Positions 1-10,560 are shown, numbered from the stretch's first letter. The stretch: DNA of 23,308 nt from Amoebophrya sp. AT5.2 (GCA_005223375.1 RXOD01004374.1:1-23308); one strand, 5' to 3'. Numbers and translations are program-made. Notes: a model not told the origin generated them from the sequence alone.

Positions 1-75
1 CGGCCGCGGCCGGCACCCGCGCTCGCGTACTGATTGCCGGCGCCCGCGTACCGATTACCGGCGCCCGCGTGCCGA
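1..75 (-). repeat. 21-base tandem repeat coding YAGAGN(R/Q) units
   Basis: About three imperfect 21-base copies lie in frame in the ankyrin gene. Read on the minus strand they give DAGGYDR, HAGAGNR, YAGAGNQ and YASAGAG. The array reaches the window edge, so its full copy number is not visible. It probably encodes a flexible low-complexity tail. Confidence 0.75.
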
Positions 76-3000
76 TCGTAGCCGCCCGCGTCGTACGACC
101 CGTACCACTGCGCGTAGTTCATCTTTGTGTTCGAAGTAGCAGGAGCGGCAGTCATGCTGTTGTTCCCGACCAGGGGCACGCTCTTCGCGGTCTTCGCGCG
201 GTTCAGCGCGCTGTCTGCGGCGTTCCGCACCCGCTGCATCCGCTCGCTCAGCTTCGCGTTGGCTCCCCCTCGTCCCCCGGAGGTCGACGTGGACGTTTTC
301 CCCCCCGCTCCGTGGAACCCGCCGGGCATTCTGCGGTCCAACAACAACAGATCGACGATCAGGCTGCGCCGCATCGGGTCCTCCTCCTCGCGGAAGTAGG
401 TGCTGGAGACCAAGTACTGCTTGTCGAAGATGTTGCGCTGCTCCTGCTTCTTCATCGCCTTCTCCTCCTCGTCGAGCGCAATGCCCATCGCCGTGCGGTT
501 GATCGGGACGAGGGGGTCCGCCGCGGAAACGGTGGAGGAGGTGGTTTTCTGGCTGAGGTCCAGCAGCGGGTGCTTTAGCAGCAGCTCCACCGCTTCCACG
601 TTCCCGATCTCCACCGCGACGTGCAAAGCGGTCTTGCTGACGCCGTTGGAGCAGGTGGTTTTCGCGTTCACGTCCATGTCCTCGTGGTTCAGCACCAAAA
701 ACAGCGGCTTCCAGAACACATCCATGTCCAGATTGCGCGGGTCGTCGGTAGTCAGCACGCCGTGCGAGTCCCAGTAGGTGGCCGCGGACTTAGTTCCGTT
801 CGCGGTCGTCTTCGCCCCCGCCGTGGTCTCCTTGACGAACACCGTCGGCAGCCGCAAGCTGCTCGGCCCGTACCGGCCGCCGATGGTCGGCGGGAGTTTG
901 GCCCGTTCCGGTTCCCGGTGTTGCATCGCGCACACAGCCAAAAGCGAGACGTTGTTGGGGTGCTCCTGCTCGGTGGAGGATTGCGCCGCCGCTACTTGCC
1001 CACCGGCCGGGGGCATCGGGATGGCCGAATTACTGTTGAATTTGTGCCCCAGCTTGTCCTTCAGGTTGATCAGGTGATACAGGCCCCAGGCGAGCCGCTC
1101 TTTCAACGCCTTGCTGCTGCTCCACGCTGCGCGGGTCGTGTCGATTGTGCGCTGGACCGTCTCGATCTGGCGCTGCACGTCTTCGATATCGCGCTCCCGC
1201 GTCTTGTTGCTAGCCGCGGCCACCACGTCGGAGGACGACGCGCTGCGCTTCAGCTTCTTGGCCGACGGAGCCGCCGAAGCAGCAGCCTGCTGTTCGAGGG
1301 TCTGCTTTTTCGAAACCAAGGCACTCATCCTCGACTCCAGGTCCCGGAGGGAGCCCGCCGACTGTGCCATTTTCAACTGGGCCATCTGCTCCTGGCGGAC
1401 GAACGTGAGGAAAAGCTCCGACTTCACCGACTTGTGGCGGACAGAAAGGCCGACTGAGTCCAGGATAATGTTGATGAAGTCCATCGGGAGCTCCCGCTTG
1501 TCGGAGACCGCCTGCTCGTGGAAGCAGACGAGAAGCATGTGCAGCAGCCAGTGAGGGTTGGACAGAGGATGCTTCAGGATGGCCTCCAGCATCCTCGTGG
1601 CCGCAGATCGGGAAAACTTCACCGCGTGGTAGCCGTAGCGCGAGGCATCCTGTCAAGGAGGTGAACATTTTTTCATTGGTTTCGCTTGCAAAAAGGAAAG
1701 CTTCTATCGGATTGATAGCAATATTAATTTAATATTCGGAATAAAAGCAAGAACGAGCAGACTCGATCTATTCTCGTACCTGCGAGAAGAGCAGGTCGTA
1801 AAGCCGCGATCCGTCGAGGCAGCCCTCGTGGGAGTAGCCTTCGTACGAAGTCAGCAGTTTTTTCAGCAAATCCACGTGACCAATCGACACGGCGAACTTC
1901 CACGGGTTGTCGATCAGCACAAAGTCATCCTTCAGCGGCGTCTTCATCACCGAGAGGCACTCGAAAAGCCGGTAGTTTTTCGTCGCCCCATCTCCGTGAA
2001 TCGGCTGCTGCGCGGCCTTCGGGTTGTAGATCTGACCAAGTCGAGAAAGATGGCTTTTGCTTTTGCTTTTAACTTTCCATAAAATGTGGGTGCGTGTGGG
2101 TGTGCAGCCGAACCTTTTTTTAATGGCTACTTTTTACTTGAGTGTCGTATAACTGACTGAGACTCAGCGCAAAATCGACAAGCTGAAAACTCGGTAAAAC
2201 CAACTACAAGGCGCAGCAAATGGAAATCTACTTCCCCATAGTATTTAGTTATTTGTACCTGCATCCTGTGTGCGCTCGCGACTGGCGAGTTCGGGATTGC
2301 CACCACGCCGCCGCCCTGCGAATGATCGCGCGCCACTTTTTCCGCCCCAAAGTACTCGTTCAGGAAACGCTTGCCTCCGTCCCGCACGTAGCGCTCCAGG
2401 TCAAGCGACCTCCGCAGCGCGTTTTTCTTCCCCTTGCCCCGATTCCAGTCGTTGTAGTTCGCGATGCGCAGCAGCGTCCGGTCGGACACCGAAACGTCGA
2501 CCAGCGGCAGCTCGTCGATGATTTCGTCGTGGCTCTCCGTGTCCGTCTCCGTGTACAGGATGAAGCCGTTCTCGCTCTTCACCAGCAGCTCCCGGTGCAT
2601 CCGCGCGGACACATGGTCCTTCGTGATCTTCTCGCCGTCGGGCAGGTAGTCGGTGACCACGTCGTGCTGGATGGTGATGTCCAGCTCCGCGCCATTTTTG
2701 GCCTGCGCTGTGATCGTGCGGTCCGCGACATACTCGATCTTCTCGCCGTCGTTGAAGGTCTTCGTCTTCTCCACGTGCAGGTGATCCGCCATGTAGTGGG
2801 TGCCGTCCTTCTCGAACTCCTGGTGCTTGCGGATGGGGGCCGGGGACCGCACGGACACAACGTGGTGCTGGTGGGGATCCTTGTTCGCCGGCGAGGCGAT
2901 CTCATGGTTGTTTTTGCCCTGGATCATCGCCGCAACCGCGGAGTCGTTTCTTGATGTTCCAGTAGCTCCCACCTTTGGGCATCCTCCGGAGGTAATGCCG

Positions 3001-4136
3001 TTCACCGGACCGACGGTGGGGCTCAGGGAGGGGAGGACGTTCGCACGGTCATGGTCCACGTAGAACAAGGAGGCGTCGTGCAGCAGCACCAGGCAGCCCT
3101 TGTCGCTCTCCAGCCCGAGGCGGCGCGCAATCCGCTTCTTCTCCAGAGACCGCGGCAGCAGGGGAATCTTCAGCCGCCGCCGCCCGTCGCTCGCCACCGG
3201 ACTCGTCATTCTATCCATGTTCGCGAGCACGATCTCCGCAACCAGCCCGCTCGCGGCCGGGTGCGCCAGTGTGTACAGCGTCCAGATGTCCTGCAACGAC
3301 TCCAGGCTTCTCCTCCCTCCATTCGCGGACTTCGCATTCGCCTGCGCCGCAGCCGCGTGGAAGATCAGATCCTCGCACCGGTGCACCTGGCGTTGCCCGC
3401 CCCGCTCGCCCATGCCGATCAAGGTGGGCATGCACCGCGTGGGAAAGCCGCACTCGGTGCGAAACCGCGCGACCACGTCCGCGACCGCGCGGTGCCACGA
3501 TTTCTCTCCGAGAACCGCGTCCGGCGGGAAGACGCCCGCCGTATCCTTCGGATGAAAACAGATCTCCGGGATCTTCCGCGGCTGCGCCACCAGCCGCGGC
3601 TTCTTCCCCCCGAAGCTGGCGAACGACGAGCCCGCCTTCGCCATCTCCAGGATTTTGGACAGCGCCATGACGCAGTCGCGCGAAAGCGCACCGCCCTTCC
3701 GCGCCGCGCCCTTGTCGTCCGGGTTGTCCAAGTCCGAGAAGCGCACGCCGAAGGGAGAGGCGTAGAACGCGTGAGGGTGCTTGCGGCTGACCAACAGCCG
3801 GAGCAGCCACGCAAGTTGGATCACGCTCGCGGGCGGCCCCGCGCTGCGGTGGCCCTGCTGCGAGGAGTTGTCGTCGTCGTCCAGGAAAAAATCCTCCTCT
3901 TCGTGGAGGAAGTCCGCGTTTAGGTCCTCGATCGCGATCCAGCGCTCGGCGGTCGTGTCGTTCATGCTGCGCATGGCGGGGAGGAGGGAATCCACCGCGC
4001 GCTTGATCTCGGCACAGGAGGTGAGCGTAGTGCCGGGGCTGCGAAGCTTGCGCCAGATGAGCCGCATCTCCGGCTCGGTGAAGGAAATCTCCTCCTCGCC
4101 GGTGATCCCTTGGTGCAGGCTGAACGGCAGCGTCAT
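1..4136 (-). CDS. Large ankyrin-repeat protein, 3' end beyond the left edge
   Basis: Three exons are visible: 2259-4136, 1780-2031 and 1-1649 (continuing off the window). The introns at 2032-2258 and 1650-1779 are both phase 0 with GTAC donors and CAG acceptors. At least 1259 residues are seen. Residues 1-626 match nothing I recognise; they include an acidic stretch (EEEDFFLDDDDN) and a charged, probably beta-rich part near 430-540. Exon 2 carries an ankyrin-like helix pair (NPWKFAVSIGHVDLLKKLL, about 668-686). Exon 3 has two likely coiled-coil stretches (LRDLESRMSALVSKKQTLEQQ region and ERDIEDVQRQIETVQRTI) and a clear ankyrin repeat (TALHVAVEIGNVEAVELLL, about 1050-1068). The visible end is Gly/Ala/Tyr/Asn-rich. 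I chose the ATG at 4136 because a TTCCTTGACAG acceptor lies just upstream; the frame also opens from an ATG at 4181. Ankyrin repeats bind proteins, but partner and location are unknown. Confidence 0.85.
2054..2070. repeat. CTTTTG hexamer repeat in an intron
   Basis: Nearly three copies of a TTTTGC unit lie inside the first intron of the ankyrin gene (2032-2258). On the minus strand the tract is A-rich, about 20 bases before the acceptor, where a pyrimidine tract would normally be expected. No coding meaning. Confidence 0.7.
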
Positions 4137-5199
4137 GGCGGGCTTGCAGACTGTCAAGGAAGACTTGGGATTACTTTGCATTCGAAAAAGTCGTAAGTAA
4201 ATTCAATACAGAACTCGGGTGGGTTGTCAAAAAATATGTTTGGTGATCAAGAAGGAATCGTGAAAAGTGAGTGAATGTGGCGCAGATCTCAGAACAAGAA
4301 TCGTGAAAATCAAATGTCAACTCTTCAATAAAATCAAAATATTTTTGTCGTGCTCCTGATGGCGGGACGATGACTGAGGCCACGTCACTGTCAGTAAAGT
4401 TACGAAAAGGATTTTAGGACGTGGCTCTTCATGCACGCAAGCACGCACGCCAGATCGGGTCACGAATTAGATTTAGAATCAATTACCATCATGGGCTACA
4501 GCTAAGCACCGAAATCCTCGCTCGCAGTACACACCGCGTTCCTTCAAAGCAACATGATAATCGGACGAGGAGCGACAGATGGTACTATCCGAACGGTTCA
4601 ACGAAGACAAGCAAAAGCATCACAGCAATCATCATAGGCCTCCGAAAATGATTTTCTTGGCATACCGTTGGTTCGCCTTACCGACTGAGCCTGGAGGTGG
4701 CCATTATCATCGAAACGAATTTTTCAAACAGACCGACTGAAGACCACTTACGCAGAAGGACAAACGAAATCTTCATCAAGAGCCTCGATTCATGACAACA
4801 GACACGACATCACAAGAGGAGGAACATTCTAAGTTCTACCACTTTGACCTCGCTAACACTCGCTGCTTGAGCAGGTCACCACACCAATGAGAATTGCTAC
4901 ATTTTACTGTCTCTTCTTGCCGTGTTGCTGTTGTTGAATGCACAAGTCTAGATACATCGGAAGATATCCACATCCTGCTTTCAGTACATTCTCTCATGCA
5001 GGAATATGTTTCAAGTAGAGCCGCTGTTCTGCTTCTGGCACTGCCTCTTCAAATCCACTTGCGATACTTTCTCGAAGACGTGGGGTACAACATGACGCCT
5101 TCCTCGACGTTGCTGCAAAATGTAAACTGAAACTCGTATGCCAACGCTGTCGTTGGTATGATGTCGCTGTGTGGTCATGTTCCACGAAAGGTCTTGGGC
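4137..5199. other. Intergenic stretch with no supportable gene
   Basis: This stretch of about 1.06 kb holds the 5' flank of the ankyrin gene and the 3' flank of the armadillo-like gene. It is AT-richer than the coding parts. The open frames here (for example minus 4171-4383 and plus 4421-4651) are short, have odd composition, and do not join across GT-AG borders to anything convincing. I see no tRNA or other RNA gene. Confidence 0.6.
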
Positions 5200-7249
5200 T
5201 TACTTCGGCGGCTTCCAGGTGGGGTCTCCGCGCTTCGTCATCGGGTAGACCTCTTTCTTCAACCAGTACCTGTCGTGTGGCGAGCGGTTGCTTTTCAAGC
5301 ACTTTTCTCCCTGAAAAAGAGCCACTAAATGGAAACATACATCAATGAATGCATGGGTCAAAGTCGAAGAGTAACAAAAGGGGAAACTGCTGTCTGCAGC
5401 GAGCTGTGCTGCAGCTCAGCATCAAAAACATAGAAAAACGTAGAAGGGGCTCAGCATCAAAAACATAGAGTAGTTACCTCTGGTTCCTTTTCCCCATGGC
5501 GTCCCACGAGTCTGCGTGGCACAGCTTTTCCAGATTTGCGCGCAGTCTGTGGCCGTTCAGCTGGAGCCGGTGGATTTGCGACGGCGTGAGTGTCTTGTTT
5601 TCCTTGAGGATCACGTCATTCACCAGCGCTGACATGCGTTCCGCCCCCTTCTCGACGCAGCTCTTTCGGATCGCCTTGTCCTCGTTGCTGGTGAAGTTGG
5701 CGACCGCCTCCTTAGAGGGCGATGAAAAACCCACTTCGTTCTTGCTGCATCCTGGCCGTCGCTCTGTTCTGCCTATGCTTTGTAGCTAAAGGGAGCACCA
5801 TCTGACCGAGTACGAGACCAAATACAAATAAACAAAATATGAGACGAAAGGCAAGAGAATACAGGCCACCACCCCGTGGCGGATCATACGAGACCATAGC
5901 TACCCAACTCCCTACAAAACTCCCACGCACTCCCCCAGGGATGTCCAGGGAAATAGGTTTTTCCACTCGCCTTAACCTCCACAGCGGTCAAGAGGATCTC
6001 GACCTCCTCCTCATTCTCGAGGGCCGGCTTGGAGTGAGTCAGCGTGAGCGAAAACAGCACGTCGAGAACACCCTCGCGGATCAGTTGCTGTGTGTTGATG
6101 TTGAAGATGAAGTTGGAGGTGGCTTTAGCTTCGATATCTTTTGATCAACCGTCGATCGAAATCGATCGATGACCGCTACAGCATATAATGCGCGGCTTTT
6201 CGAAGAGTTATAACAGTCACGAGAGACATAAGTAGTACCGCATGGCAGGAGTGTTGCGCTGTGAAGCCGCCAAGCAGGTTGCAGGCCTCGCGACACACCG
6301 CCGGGTTCCACATATACCGCGTTAGGCAGGTCATCACGTACAGCAGCCCTTCGGCCTCGATGAACCGGTGCTGTAGAGCCTCCGTGCGCGCGATGAACCT
6401 GATTGATTAATTTGCACTCGATGGCCGATCACCGATTGCAAAAAGTTCGTTGTGCCGTCCTTCGTTTGACATTCTTTCAGAGTATCGGTATCGCATCACC
6501 ATGCGGATGATCATATCATAGGTACCTGAATTTCTTGAGCGCGGCGGTGACCTTGCGGGGGTCGAGGGACTTGGCAAGTATTTGCAAGTCCTCCTCATGG
6601 ACCTCAATGCTGCCCTCCCCGGGCTTTAAGTCTGTTGGTATCGGACCTCCCATCACCTACAACTACAAGTAGATGTAGAAAGACACAAATACCGTTTACT
6701 GCATGCGGTGGGTGTGTGTGTGTGTGTGTGGCAAAATAACGATTAACCAGACGAGTGGTTCGTGCTTCTGCTTACTTAGTGCGGCCGTGGGTAATACTTA
6801 GAAGTGTAAACTTCTGGTATAAAGCGTACAGTAGGGGGCGAGAAGCAGGTACTGCTGCAGGTTTGTCTTGTTGTACAGGTCAAGCCTCCTTTCAATCCAC
6901 CTGATGTTCGTGGTTGTACTGCCTGCTAGTCAAACGGTTAGTGTCAGCACGCGCACGCCTCACAGTCCCACATCGGCGGCGAGAGCTTTTAGCGAACAAC
7001 GGATCTTCATCTCCTCAACAGCTCGGCGGTAGCAACCGCGGCCTTCGTTGCAGTAACGGAGTCCATCCGGCTCAATTTACGGAAATTTGCGTGTCTCATC
7101 ACAGGACGCTGCACGGACGAACATCAATGTCTGACTGTTTACACAGGTCTGGAAAATGGTTCGCGCCAGGGTAGGATGGTCTCACACTGCACGAGCACGG
7201 AAAAGCAGCAGTATTTTTAGGCCTCTCATTCTACGTCTACCTGGTCCAT
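5200..7249 (-). CDS. Armadillo-like helical repeat protein, up to nine exons
   Basis: The model has exons 7241-7249, 7145-7186, 6964-7070, 6830-6900, 6526-6631, 6239-6398, 5977-6087, 5478-5710 and 5200-5269. All introns are GT-AG, the total is 909 bases and the frame is open, giving 302 residues ending at TAA 5200-5202. Residues about 110-240 read as armadillo/HEAT-type helices: EALQHRFIEAEGLLYVMTCL, CREACNLLGGFTAQ, QQLIREGVLDVLFSL, and AVANFTSNEDKAIRKSCVEKG. The tail is basic and Pro/Trp-rich (RGDPTWKPPK). Such folds are usually protein-binding scaffolds; I cannot name the family member. The last five exons are the firmest. The 9-base first exon and its 54-base intron are weak. An alternative start is the ATG at 6653, which extends the fifth exon and gives a 233-residue protein that leaves out the four upstream exons. 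Confidence 0.6.
5414..5468. repeat. Two copies of a 20-base unit, 35-base period, in an intron
   Basis: The unit gctcagcatcaaaaacatag occurs exactly at 5414-5433 and 5449-5468, separated by 15 bases that partly echo its end (aaaaacgtag). It lies within the last intron of the armadillo-like gene (5270-5477), just inside the donor site. A local tandem duplication is the simplest reading. Confidence 0.85.
6152..6169. repeat. Short perfect inverted repeat in an intron
   Basis: TCGATCG and CGATCGA form 7-base arms around a 4-base AAAT loop, inside the 6088-6238 intron of the armadillo-like gene. It could be chance, or the remnant of a small intron-borne element. Confidence 0.6.
6712..6731. repeat. 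(GT)n microsatellite
   Basis: About ten GT dinucleotides in a row lie within the predicted 6632-6829 intron of the armadillo-like gene (CA-rich on the transcribed strand). Confidence 0.9.
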
Positions 7250-7329
7250 ACTCAGGTACGGAATGAAAGTTTTTTGTAGAACGGAAAGCGAGCAGCTATG
7301 TAGCCGACGTGAGAAGCTGCAAATAGAAG

Positions 7330-10300
7330 TCAATGTGGTCGCCCGTGGACAGCCGCCTTCAGCAGTTCGTGGTTTGGATAAAAGAATTTCAGCTGCAGCT
7401 GCAGCACCTTTTGCGCCTGTGTGTCAGCCATCTCAACGAGGTCCTGGAGCACACTTTCCGGGAGCGCTATATCCACCTTCTCCGCCAACCACAGGTATTG
7501 CCTCTGCTTCTGCCTCAAGAGCATTTCCTTTTCCGTCGTCCTCGTCCTCGCGGGTCCCACTAGCTGCCCGGTGTTCGCTAGGTTCTGCAAGTCTCGAGCG
7601 CGCGCAACTGCCCACCGGGCGAGCTCTTGTCTCTGGTGCAGTTCCCGTTCTGTAGTGGAGCTGGAGGTGCCGCGATAAGTATCTAGCATGTCCGCGAACA
7701 GCAGCACGAACTCGCGTTCGAGCTCGTCCAGCAGCCGCTCTCGCCCGGTGCGCACCCCTCTCAGTAGAGGACCTCCGCCACCACTTTCCAGCGCAATTAT
7801 CCTCGACCGCAGCCTCGCGAAGCTATCGGCCCTCTCAACCGCGGCCCCACCTCCCGTCACGTCTAGTACCCTCTGATTCGCGGCCACCGCGAGGACAGCG
7901 AGCGTCCTCCGACACTGCTCTTGGAGTTGCGAGGCTGCCGAACCCAGAACGCTGCTTTTTTTCTGAGCACTTCTGCGCACGTCCACCACGTCTTCATTAC
8001 CGCCATCTTCTGCGCTCGTCTTCTCCCGCAGAATTCGCATGAACCGATCCTCCACGGCATGGAAAGCAGCCTCAACGTGTTGGCCAACGTTATTCGGTAC
8101 TATGAAGATCGGCGCGTGCATTATTTGTGCATCATCATCTCCAAGCACCACAGCCTCCACTTCGAACGCCCTTCGGAGCGCGAACAGCACAAGGCGCTGC
8201 AAGTGCAGATTTCGTAGTTTGTCTCGAAGCAGCACCTCCTCTTTGTGCTGGTGGCGCTCGGCTTTCGTTCTGCAGGTGGAGAGGCCGTTCGCGGCGGACC
8301 CGTCGAAGTTCTCTGTGAGCCATTGTAGCAGCTGTTGCGCCCGCTCGTCGTCGTCTCGCTCCACCCGAGGACCACGACGAGCCTGACTCGGACGAGCACG
8401 AGTCGCGTTGCGCAGTACGGCTGCCCCTTGCTCGTGGAAGAAATCTTCGTCCTCCCCATCACTGTCCGAAGTCTGCACCGTCGTGTGTTCGTTCCCGGCT
8501 AAGAGTGCGTAAGGGTTCCTCCCGAGCGCCCTTGTATCTGATGCTCGGACGGGAGTGCGTTCTTCTTCGTCGTCCTCCGCATCCTCCGAAGCAGTAGAGA
8601 AAGAGGCCAGTGCAGGTTGTAGCTCCTCGTCGTCAGAAGTAGAAGTGGATTCTGTTGTCGGTTGCACTACAGAGTCGCTCAATAGCTGGAGAAGCTCCGG
8701 GCGAAACAGCTTTGCGACCGCCATTGCGGACAAAACATCCACAAGTGACACCGACCACGATTCGAGGTCTGCCGTAGATGTGCAGCGCCATCCCGGCGCT
8801 TCGCCAGTGCCTTGATAAGTGAGCATGACGGACAACGCGCCAGCTGCGGCCGACACCGAAAGTATCCGCTCCAACTCGGCCGTGGCACCCTCGACATCGT
8901 TTTCGGCTGCAAAACCGACACCTCGTCCTGTAGCCGCGTCATTGAGGTCGTGCTGCCCCCCGCTAACGCAACATTGGAGAGCCGCACCAAACCGCTCAAC
9001 CAGATGCGCGCGAGCGGACCCTTCTTTTGGAAGAAGCAGCTGGGCTTCCGTCATTTGTGTCCTCCTGTTGGTGGCCAGCTGAAATGCGGCCGCCCCCTCC
9101 TCCGGCGCGGTCCCCTCCGCGCTCGGAACAGCTTCTAGCGTTTGCTGCCCGTTGATGCCTTCTTCTTCAACAGCTGCCTCTCCTGGATCCAATTCTTCGC
9201 CCGCTGGTTCCTGTTGAAGACCAACACTGTCGCCATCTACAACTAGACCCCGGTGCACCGGCGTCCTCCTGTTTTTTCTGTTTGTTTTCTTTGGGACGCC
9301 TACCAGTCGGGCCTGCTGGTATGACTCACCGCGCGCGGAGCCTGCGTTTCCCGAAGAGCCGCTGCTGCTAGGGGGGCCCCCGGTTTTCTTCCCCGCCTTG
9401 AGGTTGTGAACCTTGCTCACGGCTGCGCCCCTCCCCCTGTCTTCCTCGACCGCTCGCTTTTTTTGTTCTGCGTACAGGATGAAGACGCGGCGCAACACCG
9501 CCGCTCGGTCCTCTACCGCGTCGATTTGCGCACGGAAAATCTCGCTCGACGGTTGCATCAGATCCACCTGTGGCCACAGCCCATTCAGCAGTGCGTGCGC
9601 AAGCGCGTCGATCTTTCCGGCGCCGGACGCTTCGTGCCAATTTCTCGGCAGGAGGTGCAGAGATGAGCAGTTTGTCGACTCCGCGCTCTTCTTGTTCTGG
9701 GCGAGTGGCGTCGTCGCCGAGACCGCGCGCAGTAGGGCGGCGTCGAGATCCGGACCCTCCAGCTTCTCGCGCGCTTGCACAATCGGGAACCGAAAGTGGA
9801 TCACGTCCGGCAATGGTGGAAGTTCAGCGTCTGCGTCATCCTTAGTTATCGGATCTTCCACTCGTCGCTGCGGCTCTGACGGTGCTTCGCTGGCGATCTC
9901 CTGCGAGGCGCCCTCCTGTGTTGACGAGGAAGGCGCACTCCCGTGGTCGTTTCCCGTACTAGTAGTGCTTCCGGCCCGCGACCTTGCGTCGCGGCGCTTT
10001 TTTGGCCCCTGCTGCTCGGCGACAGAGGATGCAACGAGGTGCTGCTCCACGACCTTGCGCCGATTGGTTTTCGATGTTGCTGCCGCTCCGTCCACCTCTT
10101 GCACGCTCATTTTCCGCATCATCGCGGCAATGTGTAGGAGTTCCATTCGTGAATATGCGCCCAGGTCCCGAATGCGCTGCAACTCGACGGCAGCGGCCTT
10201 GTGGTCTAACAAGGACAGCACACGACCAGACGTGTGGACCTCTGCCTGTCCCGCATCCGGCGCATCAGGACTCCCAAACCCGTAGCTCACCGCAAGTGAC

Positions 10301-10560
10301 GGCCAACGCGGTGGAAGCGATTGCGCAGAGCTCGTCGGCGGGTAGAGGCGCTGCATCTTGCTCGAGAATTCCTGGTACGAGATCTCTTTGGCGCGGCGCG
10401 ACTCTGCATCCTCCCGCGGATCAAACAATGAAACCACGAACGCGTCACGCCGCCTCTTCAGCGGAACGTCTCCTCCCGCCGCGCCGCTTTCTTGGGGGAA
10501 TGCGGTCATGCTCAGCTGTTGCACCGCCGGCTCCACCACGCTGGTCTCAGTCATAGTCAT
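7330..10560 (-). CDS. Intronless 1076-residue orphan protein with alternating ordered and low-complexity parts
   Basis: One uninterrupted frame runs from ATG 10560 to TGA at 7330. I do not recognise the family. Visible parts: a basic patch KRRRD near 35-39; helical hydrophobic segments near 114-152 (LSLLDHKAAAVELQRIR and MELLHIAAMMRKM); a Ser/Thr-rich disordered part near 155-235 with PKKRRDARSR; a second ordered part near 248-370; a Lys/Gly/Ser-rich linker near 380-435 with KKTNRKNRRTP, a possible nuclear signal; a helical part with SLVDVLSAMAVAKLFRPELLQLL; an acidic Ser-rich part (SDSDGEDEDFF); then a long helical, Leu/Arg/Gln-rich C-terminus. The short Leu/Ala helical units faintly recall the helical repeats of organellar RNA-binding FASTK/RAP proteins, but no RAP domain is visible, so I assign no function. 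The length of the open frame and its biased codon use support real coding. Confidence 0.85.
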   Translation of the reverse strand: MTMTETSVVEPAVQQLSMTAFPQESGAAGGDVPLKRRRDAFVVSLFDPREDAESRRAKEISYQEFSSKMQRLYPPTSSAQSLPPRWPSLAVSYGFGSPDAPDAGQAEVHTSGRVLSLLDHKAAAVELQRIRDLGAYSRMELLHIAAMMRKMSVQEVDGAAATSKTNRRKVVEQHLVASSVAEQQGPKKRRDARSRAGSTTSTGNDHGSAPSSSTQEGASQEIASEAPSEPQRRVEDPITKDDADAELPPLPDVIHFRFPIVQAREKLEGPDLDAALLRAVSATTPLAQNKKSAESTNCSSLHLLPRNWHEASGAGKIDALAHALLNGLWPQVDLMQPSSEIFRAQIDAVEDRAAVLRRVFILYAEQKKRAVEEDRGRGAAVSKVHNLKAGKKTGGPPSSSGSSGNAGSARGESYQQARLVGVPKKTNRKNRRTPVHRGLVVDGDSVGLQQEPAGEELDPGEAAVEEEGINGQQTLEAVPSAEGTAPEEGAAAFQLATNRRTQMTEAQLLLPKEGSARAHLVERFGAALQCCVSGGQHDLNDAATGRGVGFAAENDVEGATAELERILSVSAAAGALSVMLTYQGTGEAPGWRCTSTADLESWSVSLVDVLSAMAVAKLFRPELLQLLSDSVVQPTTESTSTSDDEELQPALASFSTASEDAEDDEEERTPVRASDTRALGRNPYALLAGNEHTTVQTSDSDGEDEDFFHEQGAAVLRNATRARPSQARRGPRVERDDDERAQQLLQWLTENFDGSAANGLSTCRTKAERHQHKEEVLLRDKLRNLHLQRLVLFALRRAFEVEAVVLGDDDAQIMHAPIFIVPNNVGQHVEAAFHAVEDRFMRILREKTSAEDGGNEDVVDVRRSAQKKSSVLGSAASQLQEQCRRTLAVLAVAANQRVLDVTGGGAAVERADSFARLRSRIIALESGGGGPLLRGVRTGRERLLDELEREFVLLFADMLDTYRGTSSSTTERELHQRQELARWAVARARDLQNLANTGQLVGPARTRTTEKEMLLRQKQRQYLWLAEKVDIALPESVLQDLVEMADTQAQKVLQLQLKFFYPNHELLKAAVHGRPH

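Noticed and set aside
621..1457. Plus-strand 278-codon open frame
   Set aside because: It is antisense to the ankyrin gene's third exon, Arg/Leu/His-rich as expected of a shadow of GC-rich coding sequence, and has no domain.
3051..3923. Plus-strand 290-codon open frame
   Set aside because: Shadow of the ankyrin gene's first exon; Arg/Pro/His-rich and not protein-like.
4994..5338. Minus-strand 114-codon frame at the end of the armadillo gene
   Set aside because: It overlaps the last exon in another frame; the frame ending in GDPTWKPPK joins correctly to the upstream exon by a GT-AG intron and is preferred.
5977..6239. Apparent frameshift or non-canonical splicing in the armadillo gene
   Set aside because: First reading gave a phase mismatch, but the acceptor ACACAG at 6088-6093 (and CAG at 5270-5272 for the last exon) restores canonical GT-AG joins in frame.
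9413..10285. Plus-strand 290-codon open frame
   Set aside because: Antisense to the 1076-residue gene; Ser/Cys/Arg-rich shadow composition.
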